Shown: piece by piece, positions 45,840 through 54,104 of the stretch
Layout: each line of letters opens with the position of its first letter
Numbering within the stretch: position 1 is the stretch's first letter
DNA from: Paenibacillus amylolyticus
Lineage (GTDB): Bacteria > Bacillota > Bacilli > Paenibacillales > Paenibacillaceae
Assembly (NCBI RefSeq): GCF_001570725.1
Contig: NZ_BCNV01000001.1
Coordinates: 620,001 to 684,000, forward strand
Length of the DNA stretch: 64,000 nt
Reading direction: 5' to 3'
Notes under the pieces: generated by a model
The model's input: only the letters and a program-made list of their open reading frames with translations
The model's database searches: none
Told to the model about the DNA's origin: nothing
Position numbers and translations under genes: made by a program

Positions 45840-46045
45840 TGTTCAAAAAGATCGGTTTTCAGTACCAAGAAGATGGGATGAAGATAGAAATGGAGTAGCG
45901 GAGCGTAGGGAAAACTACGTGAGCAACTACAATGTTTCCGAAGGAAACATACTTCGTAAGCATCTGCTTATTCGGCTGAATGCCATATTCGATGCTGATG
46001 ATGCCGTCAGGCATCATTCGTAATCAAAAGCGGACTTTTTGACAA
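45840..46045. mobile_element. MITE-like structured repeat element upstream of pheS
   Basis: About 206 bases bounded by imperfect terminal inverted repeats. TCAAAAAG (45843-45850) matches CTTTTTGA (46035-46042), and partial matching continues inward for about 20 more bases. Inside are three hairpins: CGTAG/CTACG (45904-45919), GTTTCC/GGAAAC (45934-45948) and ATGATGCC/GGCATCAT (45998-46017). There is no transposase. A 68-codon open frame crosses it but has no ribosome site. It has the look of a dispersed MITE or structured intergenic repeat. Only one copy lies in this window, so the repeat status is inferred from the terminal structure. Confidence 0.5.
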
Positions 46046-46067
46046 CCTCTAGAGGTTTAACTTAAAA
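46039..46067 (+). promoter_or_regulatory. Candidate promoter of the pheS leader with a palindrome in the spacer
   Basis: A perfect TTGACA (46039-46044), a 17-base spacer, and a weak TTAAAA (46062-46067). AACCTCT-AGAGGTT, a perfect 14-bp palindrome, occupies 46044-46057 inside the spacer. The -35 overlaps the right end of the MITE-like element. Confidence 0.45.
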
Positions 46068-46074
46068 GCAAACG

Positions 46075-46359
46075 TGATGATGGAGATAAGTAAGCAGTGC
46101 CTCTGGACAGGGAGGAAGCGCCGTAGATTGAGAGCGTTTCTGTAGAACAAGGCTGCCGAAATTCACTCCGAAGCGGTTCCCTGAACCTGTTTGTGTGCAG
46201 ACACAGAGGCAACAGTAGGGGCAAACGGTTAACGGTCGTTATTCCGTACAAAGTGAGGCAAAACGAGTTGCAGGTCAAAGGGGCCGTGCAGCAAGGGATG
46301 TCTAACAAGGGTGGTACCACGGTCTTTTCGTCCCTTCAGGGGAGAGAAGGCCTTTTTTT
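46075..46359 (+). ncRNA. T-box riboswitch, phenylalanine (UUC specifier), upstream of pheS
   Basis: tRNA-Phe-sensing leader. The T-box core GGGTGGTACCACGG is at 46309-46322, followed by a terminator (GGTCTTTTCGTCCC with GGGGAGAGAAGGCC) and T7 at 46353-46359. The specifier TTC at 46162-46164 is followed by the conserved A, in the context TTC-ACTCCGAAGC. It matches the downstream gene. Uncharged tRNA-Phe would prevent termination and raise PheRS synthesis. Confidence 0.9.
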
Positions 46360-46394
46360 GTTGCAAAAACACCACAAAAAGGGGGCAATTACAC

Positions 46395-47429
46395 ATGAAA
46401 GAACGTTTAGAGGCATTAAAGATCGAAGCGCTGGAGCAGTTGTCTGGTGTGAATGATCCGCAGACGCTCAGTGATCTGCGTGTGAAGTATTTGGGGAAAA
46501 AGGGTGCATTGACTGAAATTTTGCGCGGAATGGGTGCGCTTAGTGCAGAGGAACGTCCAGTTATTGGTCAAGTAGCCAATGATGTTCGGGCTGCCATTGA
46601 GGAAGTCATCGACAGCAAGCAGGATCAGTTCCAGAAGGAAGAGACGGCTAAGCGTCTGCAATCCGAGAAAATTGATGTGACTCTGCCAGGACGTCGTGGA
46701 CGTCAAGGTGGACTGCATCCACTGACTAAAGTGGTACAGGAGATCGAAGATATTTTCATCGGTATGGGATACCGCGTAGCGGAAGGTCCTGAAGTCGAAA
46801 TGGATTATTACAACTTTGAAGCATTGAATCTGCCGAAGAATCACCCGGCGCGCGATATGCAGGATTCCTTCTATGTTACAGAAGACTTGTTGATGCGTAC
46901 CCATACGTCTCCGGTTCAAGTACGTACCATGCAGAGCATGAAGGGCGAAGTGCCTGTCAAAGTCATCTGCCCAGGTAAAGTATACCGCCGTGATGACGAC
47001 GATGCGACGCACTCTTTCCAATTCAACCAGGTTGAAGGATTGGTCATCAGCGAAAACATTCGTATGAGTGATCTGAAAGGAACCCTGCTGCAATTCGTGC
47101 GCGAAATGTTCGGTTCCCATACGGAAATTCGTCTGCGTCCAAGCTTCTTCCCGTTCACGGAGCCAAGTGCGGAAGTGGATGTAACGTGTGTACAATGTGG
47201 CGGCAGCGGCTGTCGGGTATGTAAGCAAACAGGCTGGCTTGAAATTTTGGGCGGCGGTATGGTTCACCCGAAAGTATTGGAAATGGGCGGCTATGATCCG
47301 GAGAAATACAGTGGTTTCGCATTTGGTATGGGTGTAGAACGTATCGCCATGCTGAAGTATGGTGTTGATGATATCCGTCACTTCTACAATAGTGATCTGA
47401 CCTTCCTGAAGCAATTTGGACGGCTGTAA
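46395..47429 (+). CDS. pheS: Phenylalanyl-tRNA synthetase alpha subunit
   Basis: Catalytic subunit of the (alpha-beta)2 class II synthetase. The N-terminal coiled coil (about 1-85) is followed by the class II core. Motif 2 is [20 protein letters not shown] and motif 3 is [14 protein letters not shown]. The 344-residue length is normal. The frame is open upstream into the T-box terminator, but ATG 46395 after AAGGGGGC gives the standard N terminus MKERLEAL. It is followed by pheT after 82 bases in the same transcript. Confidence 0.95.
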   Translation: MKERLEALKIEALEQLSGVNDPQTLSDLRVKYLGKKGALTEILRGMGALSAEERPVIGQVANDVRAAIEEVIDSKQDQFQKEETAKRLQSEKIDVTLPGRRGRQGGLHPLTKVVQEIEDIFIGMGYRVAEGPEVEMDYYNFEALNLPKNHPARDMQDSFYVTEDLLMRTHTSPVQVRTMQSMKGEVPVKVICPGKVYRRDDDDATHSFQFNQVEGLVISENIRMSDLKGTLLQFVREMFGSHTEIRLRPSFFPFTEPSAEVDVTCVQCGGSGCRVCKQTGWLEILGGGMVHPKVLEMGGYDPEKYSGFAFGMGVERIAMLKYGVDDIRHFYNSDLTFLKQFGRL

Positions 47430-47511
47430 TTTTAAGACAAGATAGATTAACCATATAGAGCAAGCGAATGAACCGGGAACACCAATTTATAGATGAAGGA
47501 AGTGAACGTCC

Positions 47512-49965
47512 ATGAGAGTATCGACAGATTGGCTGTCTGATTATATTTCCCTTGAAGGTGTGACGCCACAGGAATTGGCAGAGAAAATCACCCGTGCGGG
47601 AGTTGAGATTGATGTAGTGGAGAACCGCAACAAGGGCGTGAATAAAGTTGTTGTGGGTTATGTGAAGAGCAAGGAGAAACACCCCGATGCAGACAAACTG
47701 AATGTATGTGTCATCGATGCCGGCCAAGAAGAAGATCTGCAAATCGTGTGTGGCGCGAAAAATGTGGACGCAGGCCAAAAAGTAGTCGTAGCCTTGGTTG
47801 GAGCGAAGCTCCCTGGTGGATTGGATATCAAAAAAGCCAAACTGCGCGGTGTTGTATCCCTTGGCATGATCTGTTCCGCCAAAGAGCTGGGCATGAACGA
47901 CAAATTGCTGCCGAAAGATCAGCAGGAAGGTATTCTCGTTCTGCCAGAACAAACAGAGGTTGGCACGCCAATCAGCCAGGTTCTTGGTCTCGACGATCAT
48001 GTGCTTGAACTGGACCTGACACCGAACCGTTCCGACTGTCTCAGCATGCGTGGTGCAGCTTATGAAGTGGGTGCCATCCTGGGTCGTGAAGTGAAGCTGC
48101 CGAGTCCCAAAGACCAACTGGTTGAAGTTGGTGATGCGGCTGCGAATCATATCTCTGTAGAGATTAAGGCACAAGAGCAATGCAGTCACTATGCAGCTCG
48201 TTATGTAACAGGCATTAAGCTGGGTGCTTCCCCGCTGTGGATGCAAAACCGTCTGATGGCTGCGGGTGTTCGTCCGATTAATAATATCGTTGATATCACG
48301 AACTATGTCATGTTGGAATACGGTCAACCGCTACATGCATTTGATGCAGATAAGCTGGAAAAAGGCCATATTGAAGTGCGGATGGCCAACGAAGGCGAAA
48401 CGATCGTTACGCTCGATGGTCAAGAGCGCAAGCTGGAGCCGCACATGTTGCTCATCACAGATGGCGTGAAACCGGTAGCCATCGCTGGGGTTATGGGTGG
48501 CGAGAATTCCGAGGTGTCGGAAAGCACGGTGAATCTGCTCTTGGAGTCCGCCAAGTTCGATGGCGGAACTGTTCGGAAAACGTCGCGCCAACTGGGGCTG
48601 CGTTCCGAAGCAAGCATGCGTTTTGAGAAGGAAGTAGACCCGGGCGCGGTCATTACGGCTTTGGATCGTGCGGCTGAACTGATTCAGCGTTATGCTGAAG
48701 GTGAAGTGCACCAAGGAATCGTGGAAGCTGGAGCGGAAGCTGCGGAGAAACGTGTAATTCAATTGTCGCTGGATCGACTGAATCGTTATCTGGGAACCGA
48801 TCTGTCTTTGCTTGAGGTGAAAACCATCTTCGCTCGCTTGCACTTTGCATGTGGTGATGCTGATCAAGGATTGCTGGATGTGGAAGTGCCAACACGCAGA
48901 GGGGATATTACGCTCGACGTAGACCTGTTTGAAGAGATTGCACGTCTGTACGGATATGACAACATTCCAACCACATGGATTGAAGGACCAACGACTCCGG
49001 GGGCTTATACACGCTCACAAGCAATGCGTCGTACCATTCGTGGATTGCTCTCAGGCAGTGGCTGGCAGGAAATGATCAGTTACTCCTTTGTACACCCGGA
49101 TAAAGCGACTCTGTTCCCGGCGTTGACAAAAGGAAGTAAAGCCGTGAAGCTCGCGATGCCTATGAGTGAGGACCGCAGTGTGCTTCGTACAAGTATTTTG
49201 CCGCAAATGCTGGATGCAGCGGTATATAACATGAACCGTAAACAGGATTCACTGGCTGTATTTGAAGTGGGCAATGTATTCTTCACTGAAGAAGATCAGT
49301 TGACCAAGCAACCACATGAGATTCCGGTACTGGGCTTGCTGCTCACCGGGAATCGTGCAAGCCAGCAGTGGAATGTTGGAGCGGAGAAAGTAGACTTCTT
49401 CGATCTGAAAGGTGCGCTTGAGCATCTGTTCGCCTATGTGGGTCTGGAACAACGCATTCGCTTGGTAGCAAATAGCCCTGAAGGATTCCATCCGGGACGC
49501 TCTGCATCGGTTTACCTGGAAGGGAAGGATGGCGGAGAAGGCACATTGATCGGTACACTGGGTCAATTGCATCCGGAACTGCAACAGCAGTATGATCTGA
49601 ATGATGTGTACATCGCAGAGATTGCACTTGAATCGATCTACAGTGAAGCAGACGCTGACATTCGTTATCGTGAGCTTCCGCGGTTCCCAGCAATGGAACG
49701 TGATATCGCGGTTGTTGTGAATGAGGATATTGAAGCTGGAGATATGCTGCGCGCCATTCGTGAATCTGCGGGTGAGTTGCTGCAAACCGTACAGGTATTC
49801 GATGTGTTTACTGGAAGTAAACTGGGTGAAAACAAGAAGAGCGTGGCAATGGCACTGGTGTACCGGAATCGTGAACGTACACTGACCGATGAGGAAGTTA
49901 CTGAAGTTCATGCCCGTGTAGTGGCCCGTCTGGAAGAGCAATTTGGAGCGGAATTGCGTAAATAG
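47512..49965 (+). CDS. pheT: Phenylalanyl-tRNA synthetase beta subunit
   Basis: An 817-residue beta subunit with the usual modular order: EMAP-type tRNA-binding domain (about 40-150), B3/B4 editing domain (about 200-390), B5 domain, catalytic-like module (about 490-700) and C-terminal ferredoxin-fold anticodon-binding domain (RYRELPRFPAMERDIAVVV, about 720-817). ATG 47512 follows GAAGGAAGTG. Together with pheS it forms the complete enzyme. Confidence 0.96.
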   Translation: MRVSTDWLSDYISLEGVTPQELAEKITRAGVEIDVVENRNKGVNKVVVGYVKSKEKHPDADKLNVCVIDAGQEEDLQIVCGAKNVDAGQKVVVALVGAKLPGGLDIKKAKLRGVVSLGMICSAKELGMNDKLLPKDQQEGILVLPEQTEVGTPISQVLGLDDHVLELDLTPNRSDCLSMRGAAYEVGAILGREVKLPSPKDQLVEVGDAAANHISVEIKAQEQCSHYAARYVTGIKLGASPLWMQNRLMAAGVRPINNIVDITNYVMLEYGQPLHAFDADKLEKGHIEVRMANEGETIVTLDGQERKLEPHMLLITDGVKPVAIAGVMGGENSEVSESTVNLLLESAKFDGGTVRKTSRQLGLRSEASMRFEKEVDPGAVITALDRAAELIQRYAEGEVHQGIVEAGAEAAEKRVIQLSLDRLNRYLGTDLSLLEVKTIFARLHFACGDADQGLLDVEVPTRRGDITLDVDLFEEIARLYGYDNIPTTWIEGPTTPGAYTRSQAMRRTIRGLLSGSGWQEMISYSFVHPDKATLFPALTKGSKAVKLAMPMSEDRSVLRTSILPQMLDAAVYNMNRKQDSLAVFEVGNVFFTEEDQLTKQPHEIPVLGLLLTGNRASQQWNVGAEKVDFFDLKGALEHLFAYVGLEQRIRLVANSPEGFHPGRSASVYLEGKDGGEGTLIGTLGQLHPELQQQYDLNDVYIAEIALESIYSEADADIRYRELPRFPAMERDIAVVVNEDIEAGDMLRAIRESAGELLQTVQVFDVFTGSKLGENKKSVAMALVYRNRERTLTDEEVTEVHARVVARLEEQFGAELRK

Positions 49966-50103
49966 GACAGAAGAAGATTTTTTGAACAAAGATTAGCAGG
50001 AATTGTTTGAAGTCACATCGAATCCTTAGCATTAGAGGATCGATGTGACTTTTTTGTGATTACAGCTTAGAATCAACATACAGACTTGAAGGAGGGCACA
50101 ACT

Positions 50104-52845
50104 GTGACTACACCTGATCGTACACGCGTCACCGTAGATATCTACGGGACTTCCTATAAACTGGTTGGCAGCAGTGCCGACTATATGAAACAAGTAGCTA
50201 ATCTGGTAGATGAGCGTATGAGCGCGATCTCCAAGCAAAATTCCCGTCTGGATACTCCGCGTATCGCGGTACTGGCGGCTGTACATATGGCTGAACAGTC
50301 TCTTCAGACTCAGGAAATCCGGAATGAGCTGAAGATGCTTACTGGAGAACGTACAGAACTGAGAAATGAATTGAATCGGTTGAACGCCATACAAAATGAA
50401 CATCAACAAGAATTGGAACGGCGTGACCAGTCTCTTGCTGATTTGCAGAAGCTGAAGCTTGAAGCTGAGCAGGCGCTGCAGAAGGCCGAAAAGGACAAGC
50501 AAGCCGAAATGGCCAAGTTAAACACATTGCTTGAGCAGGAGCGTACCCAGGCAACAGAGCGAGTGCAGAAATTGCAGGCTCAAGCTACCGCACAACTTAA
50601 GGAAGCAGAGACTAAGGCAGCGGCACAACTCAAGGAAGCAGAAGTCAAGGCAACGAGACAGCTGAAGGAAATGGAAGAAAAAGTGGCTAATCAGCTCAAA
50701 ACTGCACAGGCACAGGCCGCTTCACAGCTAAAAGAAGCTCAGAACCGTTCTGTATCCGAACTGCAGCAGGCGCAGGCCAAAGCTGCAACGCAATATAAGG
50801 AATTGCAGGACAAGACTGCAGCTCAATTAAAAGAAGCTGAACGCCGTGCCGTTACAGAACGTCAACAAATTGAAGCCAAGGCCGCACAGCAGGTTCAGAC
50901 AGCCAAGGAAGAAGCCGAGTCCGCCATTCTGTCCGAGTTGGAGCAGGCTGAGGCCAATTTGAAGAAAGCCCAGGAAGAAGCGGCACTGCAATATAACGAA
51001 CTTCAACAACAGATGGAACTTCGCCTCCAGCAGGCTGAAGAAAAAGCACTGGAACAGACTCATGCTCTGACGGAAGAAGCGAATCAAGAGCGAGCTGCTT
51101 TGCAGGAACAAGCGGAGCAGAAGCGCCTGACTCAGGTGAATCAATTGAATGCGGAGTTCAAAGCGATATCCGAGCAGTCGGAACTCGAATGGATGGAGAA
51201 AGAAGCAGCACTCGAGGAACAATTGCAGCAAGCTAAGGAAGCAGCGGCATCTCGCGCAATAGAAGCTGCATCCGCTGCGGAAGCCTTACTGCAAGAAGAA
51301 CGTGGCAAGCTCATGCAGCAGCTGGAGGAACAACGTAAAGAGGCGGAGACTCGACTATTAGATGTCGAAGAGCAATTGGAAGAAGTGATGACCCAGCTCA
51401 TCAGTGCACAGGATGTGGTTGCAGAGCAAGAACAGCAGCTTCAGCACGAGCGTGGTCAATTGGAAACATTGCGTCATGAGCATGGGGTCCGAAAACAGGA
51501 GCAGGAAGTTCAGACTCGCCGAATCACGGAACTGGAGCAGCAACTGGAACAGTTAAAAGAGGATCGTTCCCAGTTGCAGGAGCTTCTGCGTGAGACGGAG
51601 CAAGCCGCCCAGCAATCCCGTGATGCACAGGAACAATGGAAGCAGAAGTATAACGAAACTGTGGATAGGGAAACCTCTCTCACAGCGCAGCTGCGCAAAC
51701 TTCAGGAGCAACATGCACAGCTTGAACAGGAAGCTCAAAACCTTCGTGAGGCTGAAGTGAAGTCGGAAGAGGAACAGCGCAGGTTGCATAAGGTGCTTGA
51801 ACAGGCTCATGCTGCGGTGCGTACATTGCAGAATGAGATCGGCACGCTTACGGAACGTGAGCAGTCCTTGAAAGACCTTGCAGAGCAACGGTTGGCTGAG
51901 ATCGGTGACCTGGAGAACCAAATTCTCGAAGTTGCTGAACAAAATGAAACGCTGGAGTCTGGTGTGCAATCCCTTCATGATGAATTGTCCGTGGTGAAGG
52001 AAGAGTCTCGTTTCAACCATGAAGAGGCTGTGCATTATCAGAAGGAAGCAGAGCTTTTGGAAGAGAAACGCAAACAGCTTGAAGTTGAGCTGAATGTTGT
52101 TCGGGAAGAGTTGAACCGACTTCAGGAGAATTATAAACAAATACGTAACGACTACAGTGATGCATTACAACGGGAAGAGAATTACAGTTCCAAGCTGGAT
52201 GAATTGAGTACGGAGAAGCAAGAGATTGTAAGAGTGCTTGAAGAAGCAAGACAATCTTCAGCGAAACTATCCGAGCGCTACTCGGAGCAAGAGAGCCGGC
52301 TAGCCCAGACTGAGGAAGAAGCGTTGGAGTGGCAGATCAAACATGAAGAACTGTCAGCCAAACAGGCTGAGTTGTCATCCCGTCTGGAGCAGTTGACGAG
52401 ACGTGAAGAAGAACTCCGCTCCAGCGTTGCACAAGCAGAGCAGAACGACCAGGTGTGGCAACGCCGTGCAGATGAATGGGCGGCTCAGGAACAATCCTGG
52501 CATGAGCGCTGGGCTGCGCTTGAGAATGAACTGACGGTATGGAAGAGAGAAAGCGCGGCAAGTAGCGAGTTGCTGGAGGGACTGGAGCAAGAACGACAGC
52601 AGCTGGATCAGTTACGGGCAGAAGCAACTCAAGAGAAACAGATCATGGAAAATGAACTGCTTGAGATGGGCGAGCGTTATGAACTGGCAGCTAATCAATT
52701 ACGTTTGTTACAGGTTGAACGCGAAATGGAGCAGGAAAAGGCAGAGCAGCTGAATACGGAATATCGTCAGTTGCATGATGAATATACGAAATTGCAGACG
52801 GAATATAACGAATGGATTGAATTGATTGAACAGGACCAGACCTAG
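50104..52845 (+). CDS. ZapA-domain protein fused to a giant coiled coil
   Basis: Residues 1-80 are a clear ZapA domain (TVDIYGTSYKLVGSS, then RLDTPRIAVLAAVHMAEQ). ZapA proteins normally have 85-110 residues and bundle FtsZ filaments at the division ring. Here the domain runs into about 830 residues of almost unbroken Glu/Gln/Ala/Leu-rich coiled coil, for 913 residues in total. Residues about 150-330 show an 11-residue-like periodicity built on QLKEAExKAAA units. There is no membrane helix or C-terminal domain. AAGGAGGGC precedes GTG 50104. The position after pheT matches zapA in B. subtilis. A spacer or scaffold function at the septum is an inference. Confidence 0.85.
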   Translation: MTTPDRTRVTVDIYGTSYKLVGSSADYMKQVANLVDERMSAISKQNSRLDTPRIAVLAAVHMAEQSLQTQEIRNELKMLTGERTELRNELNRLNAIQNEHQQELERRDQSLADLQKLKLEAEQALQKAEKDKQAEMAKLNTLLEQERTQATERVQKLQAQATAQLKEAETKAAAQLKEAEVKATRQLKEMEEKVANQLKTAQAQAASQLKEAQNRSVSELQQAQAKAATQYKELQDKTAAQLKEAERRAVTERQQIEAKAAQQVQTAKEEAESAILSELEQAEANLKKAQEEAALQYNELQQQMELRLQQAEEKALEQTHALTEEANQERAALQEQAEQKRLTQVNQLNAEFKAISEQSELEWMEKEAALEEQLQQAKEAAASRAIEAASAAEALLQEERGKLMQQLEEQRKEAETRLLDVEEQLEEVMTQLISAQDVVAEQEQQLQHERGQLETLRHEHGVRKQEQEVQTRRITELEQQLEQLKEDRSQLQELLRETEQAAQQSRDAQEQWKQKYNETVDRETSLTAQLRKLQEQHAQLEQEAQNLREAEVKSEEEQRRLHKVLEQAHAAVRTLQNEIGTLTEREQSLKDLAEQRLAEIGDLENQILEVAEQNETLESGVQSLHDELSVVKEESRFNHEEAVHYQKEAELLEEKRKQLEVELNVVREELNRLQENYKQIRNDYSDALQREENYSSKLDELSTEKQEIVRVLEEARQSSAKLSERYSEQESRLAQTEEEALEWQIKHEELSAKQAELSSRLEQLTRREEELRSSVAQAEQNDQVWQRRADEWAAQEQSWHERWAALENELTVWKRESAASSELLEGLEQERQQLDQLRAEATQEKQIMENELLEMGERYELAANQLRLLQVEREMEQEKAEQLNTEYRQLHDEYTKLQTEYNEWIELIEQDQT

Positions 52846-52909
52846 CGGAATGATTGTGGCAGAACTGGCTCGTGGGCAACGCACTCTGGTACAATTTGTT
52901 ATACTAAAG

Positions 52910-52940
52910 AAGGAGCTCCCGTCGCTGCGGGGGCTCCTTG
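52910..52940. terminator. Terminator shared by the ZapA-like and cupredoxin genes
   Basis: AAGGAGCTCCC (52910-52920) pairs with GGGGGCTCCTT (52929-52939), lying between convergent genes. T-rich tails on both strands suggest bidirectional use. Confidence 0.7.
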
Positions 52941-52949
52941 TCTTGAATA

Positions 52950-53336
52950 CTATTCTTCAACGATAATTTTGGAGATCATGCTGCTGTGTCCCGAACCACA
53001 GAAGACCGAACAGGACATTTCAAACTCACCGACTTTGTCCGGGGTAATCACTTTGGAACTGTTTCTGGTGTCTAGCATAAGATTCAGCTCAGGCACGAGT
53101 ATTCCATGATTGCCGTTTACATTTTCATAAACAATGTTAACCGGGACACCTTTTTTAAGATGGTACTCGGGTTGATCGAATTCGTAGTTGCTTGCCTTGA
53201 TGACCAGTTCTTCGCTGGCTGTAACGCCAGCATCGGACCCGTTACTGCCAGAGTCTGCGGACTGATTCGCCCCTCCGCATGCAGCGAGGACCAGAATTAA
53301 CATACAGGCAGCGAGCCATGCTATGCCCTTCTTCAT
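52950..53336 (-). CDS. CuA-type cupredoxin lipoprotein (cytochrome c oxidase subunit II-like)
   Basis: A 128-residue lipoprotein. The signal peptide ends in VLAAC (acylated Cys20), a Gly/Ser/Asn-rich linker follows, then a cupredoxin domain. The dinuclear copper site is complete: a His in NGNHGILVP, then Cys109, Cys113, His117 and Met120 in CSVFCGSGHSSM. It lacks the membrane hairpin of CoxB, and no oxidase subunit I or III gene is adjacent. It may be a stand-alone copper or electron carrier, or a subunit supplied to an oxidase encoded elsewhere. AAGGAGG lies six bases before the ATG at 53336. Another ATG at 53339 is too close. Confidence 0.82.
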   Translation of the reverse strand: MKKGIAWLAACMLILVLAACGGANQSADSGSNGSDAGVTASEELVIKASNYEFDQPEYHLKKGVPVNIVYENVNGNHGILVPELNLMLDTRNSSKVITPDKVGEFEMSCSVFCGSGHSSMISKIIVEE

Positions 53337-53556
53337 CATGTACCTCCTTAAACGTGATATGGATAAAATGTGAATGATTGCTTCAGTCATCATACCGCAA
53401 TATATGGATGCCTGTACACGCTGCGTATGTCGTTTTGTTGAAAATTGTACAGCTTGAGTGGATGGTTCTTTACTACTTCAAATGAAATAAACCTCATCCG
53501 GCACAGGCCTTCAGAGGTTTAGAAGCATTCATGGAGATGAAAAGGAGAAGCTGGGA

Positions 53557-53916
53557 TTAGCTTTTGGAGCTTCGTCCGGCATCAAAAGGGGTGGATACCG
53601 GGATGAAGAGATCGATAATCCCAATAACCAGCGCAGCGAGAATGGCACCGAGCAGGCTGACCTCAACATGATCTACAACATATTGACCCAGCCAAATCAC
53701 CAGTGCGCTAACGATAAATCCGACAATACCGCGACCAAACGGGTTGACCCTTTTGCCGAAGATACCTTCAACGATCCAGCCGAGCAGGGCAATGACAAGA
53801 GCAAGCAACAGAGCGCTCCAGAAGCCACCAACGGCGAATCCGGGAACGATCCAGCTGACCACCATTAATACAATTGCAGCGATGACAAATCGCACGACAT
53901 GTCCCAGGAAATTCAT
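53557..53916 (-). CDS. Phage-holin-family (4-TMS, YvlD-like) membrane protein
   Basis: A 119-residue hydrophobic protein with four predicted membrane helices, including VVRFVIAAIVLMVVSWIVPG at the start and AILAALVIGIIDLFI near the end. It resembles the holin superfamily IV/YvlD proteins, which in Bacillota are chromosomal envelope-stress-associated proteins and not true phage holins. AAAGGAGG precedes ATG 53916. No phage gene is nearby. Confidence 0.78.
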   Translation of the reverse strand: MNFLGHVVRFVIAAIVLMVVSWIVPGFAVGGFWSALLLALVIALLGWIVEGIFGKRVNPFGRGIVGFIVSALVIWLGQYVVDHVEVSLLGAILAALVIGIIDLFIPVSTPFDAGRSSKS

Positions 53917-54104
53917 GGTGTGTACCTCCTTTTATTCGGATTGAACTGAGCAGGGCAACTCCAAGGGGCTCGGAGAGGTTGCACAATCCTGACACCTGTA
54001 GTTTGTGATGCTATGGTTGAAGTTATGTGTGGAAGGATTCGTTAAATAGCGCAAGAAAGTTTCTTTCGTTATAATACAGATATAGTTTGGAAGGAGTTGT
54101 ACAC

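Noticed and set aside
45817..46023. 68-codon open frame upstream of pheS
   Set aside because: It runs through the MITE-like element and its hairpins, and there is no ribosome site before its start.
46416..47414. 332-codon reverse-strand frame opposite pheS
   Set aside because: It mirrors pheS codons, has no ribosome site and no recognisable domain.
47155..48327. 390-codon reverse-strand frame opposite pheS/pheT
   Set aside because: It is antisense to essential conserved genes and is a product of their codon bias.
50560..51100. Tandem repeats in the ZapA-like gene considered as a CRISPR array or DNA satellite
   Set aside because: The repetition follows the codon frame (QLKEAE-type units) with diverged DNA, as expected for a coiled coil. 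There are no constant repeats with unique spacers.
53557..53916. Prophage signal from a holin-family protein
   Set aside because: No other phage gene lies nearby, and YvlD-like holin-family proteins are ordinary chromosomal genes in Bacillota.
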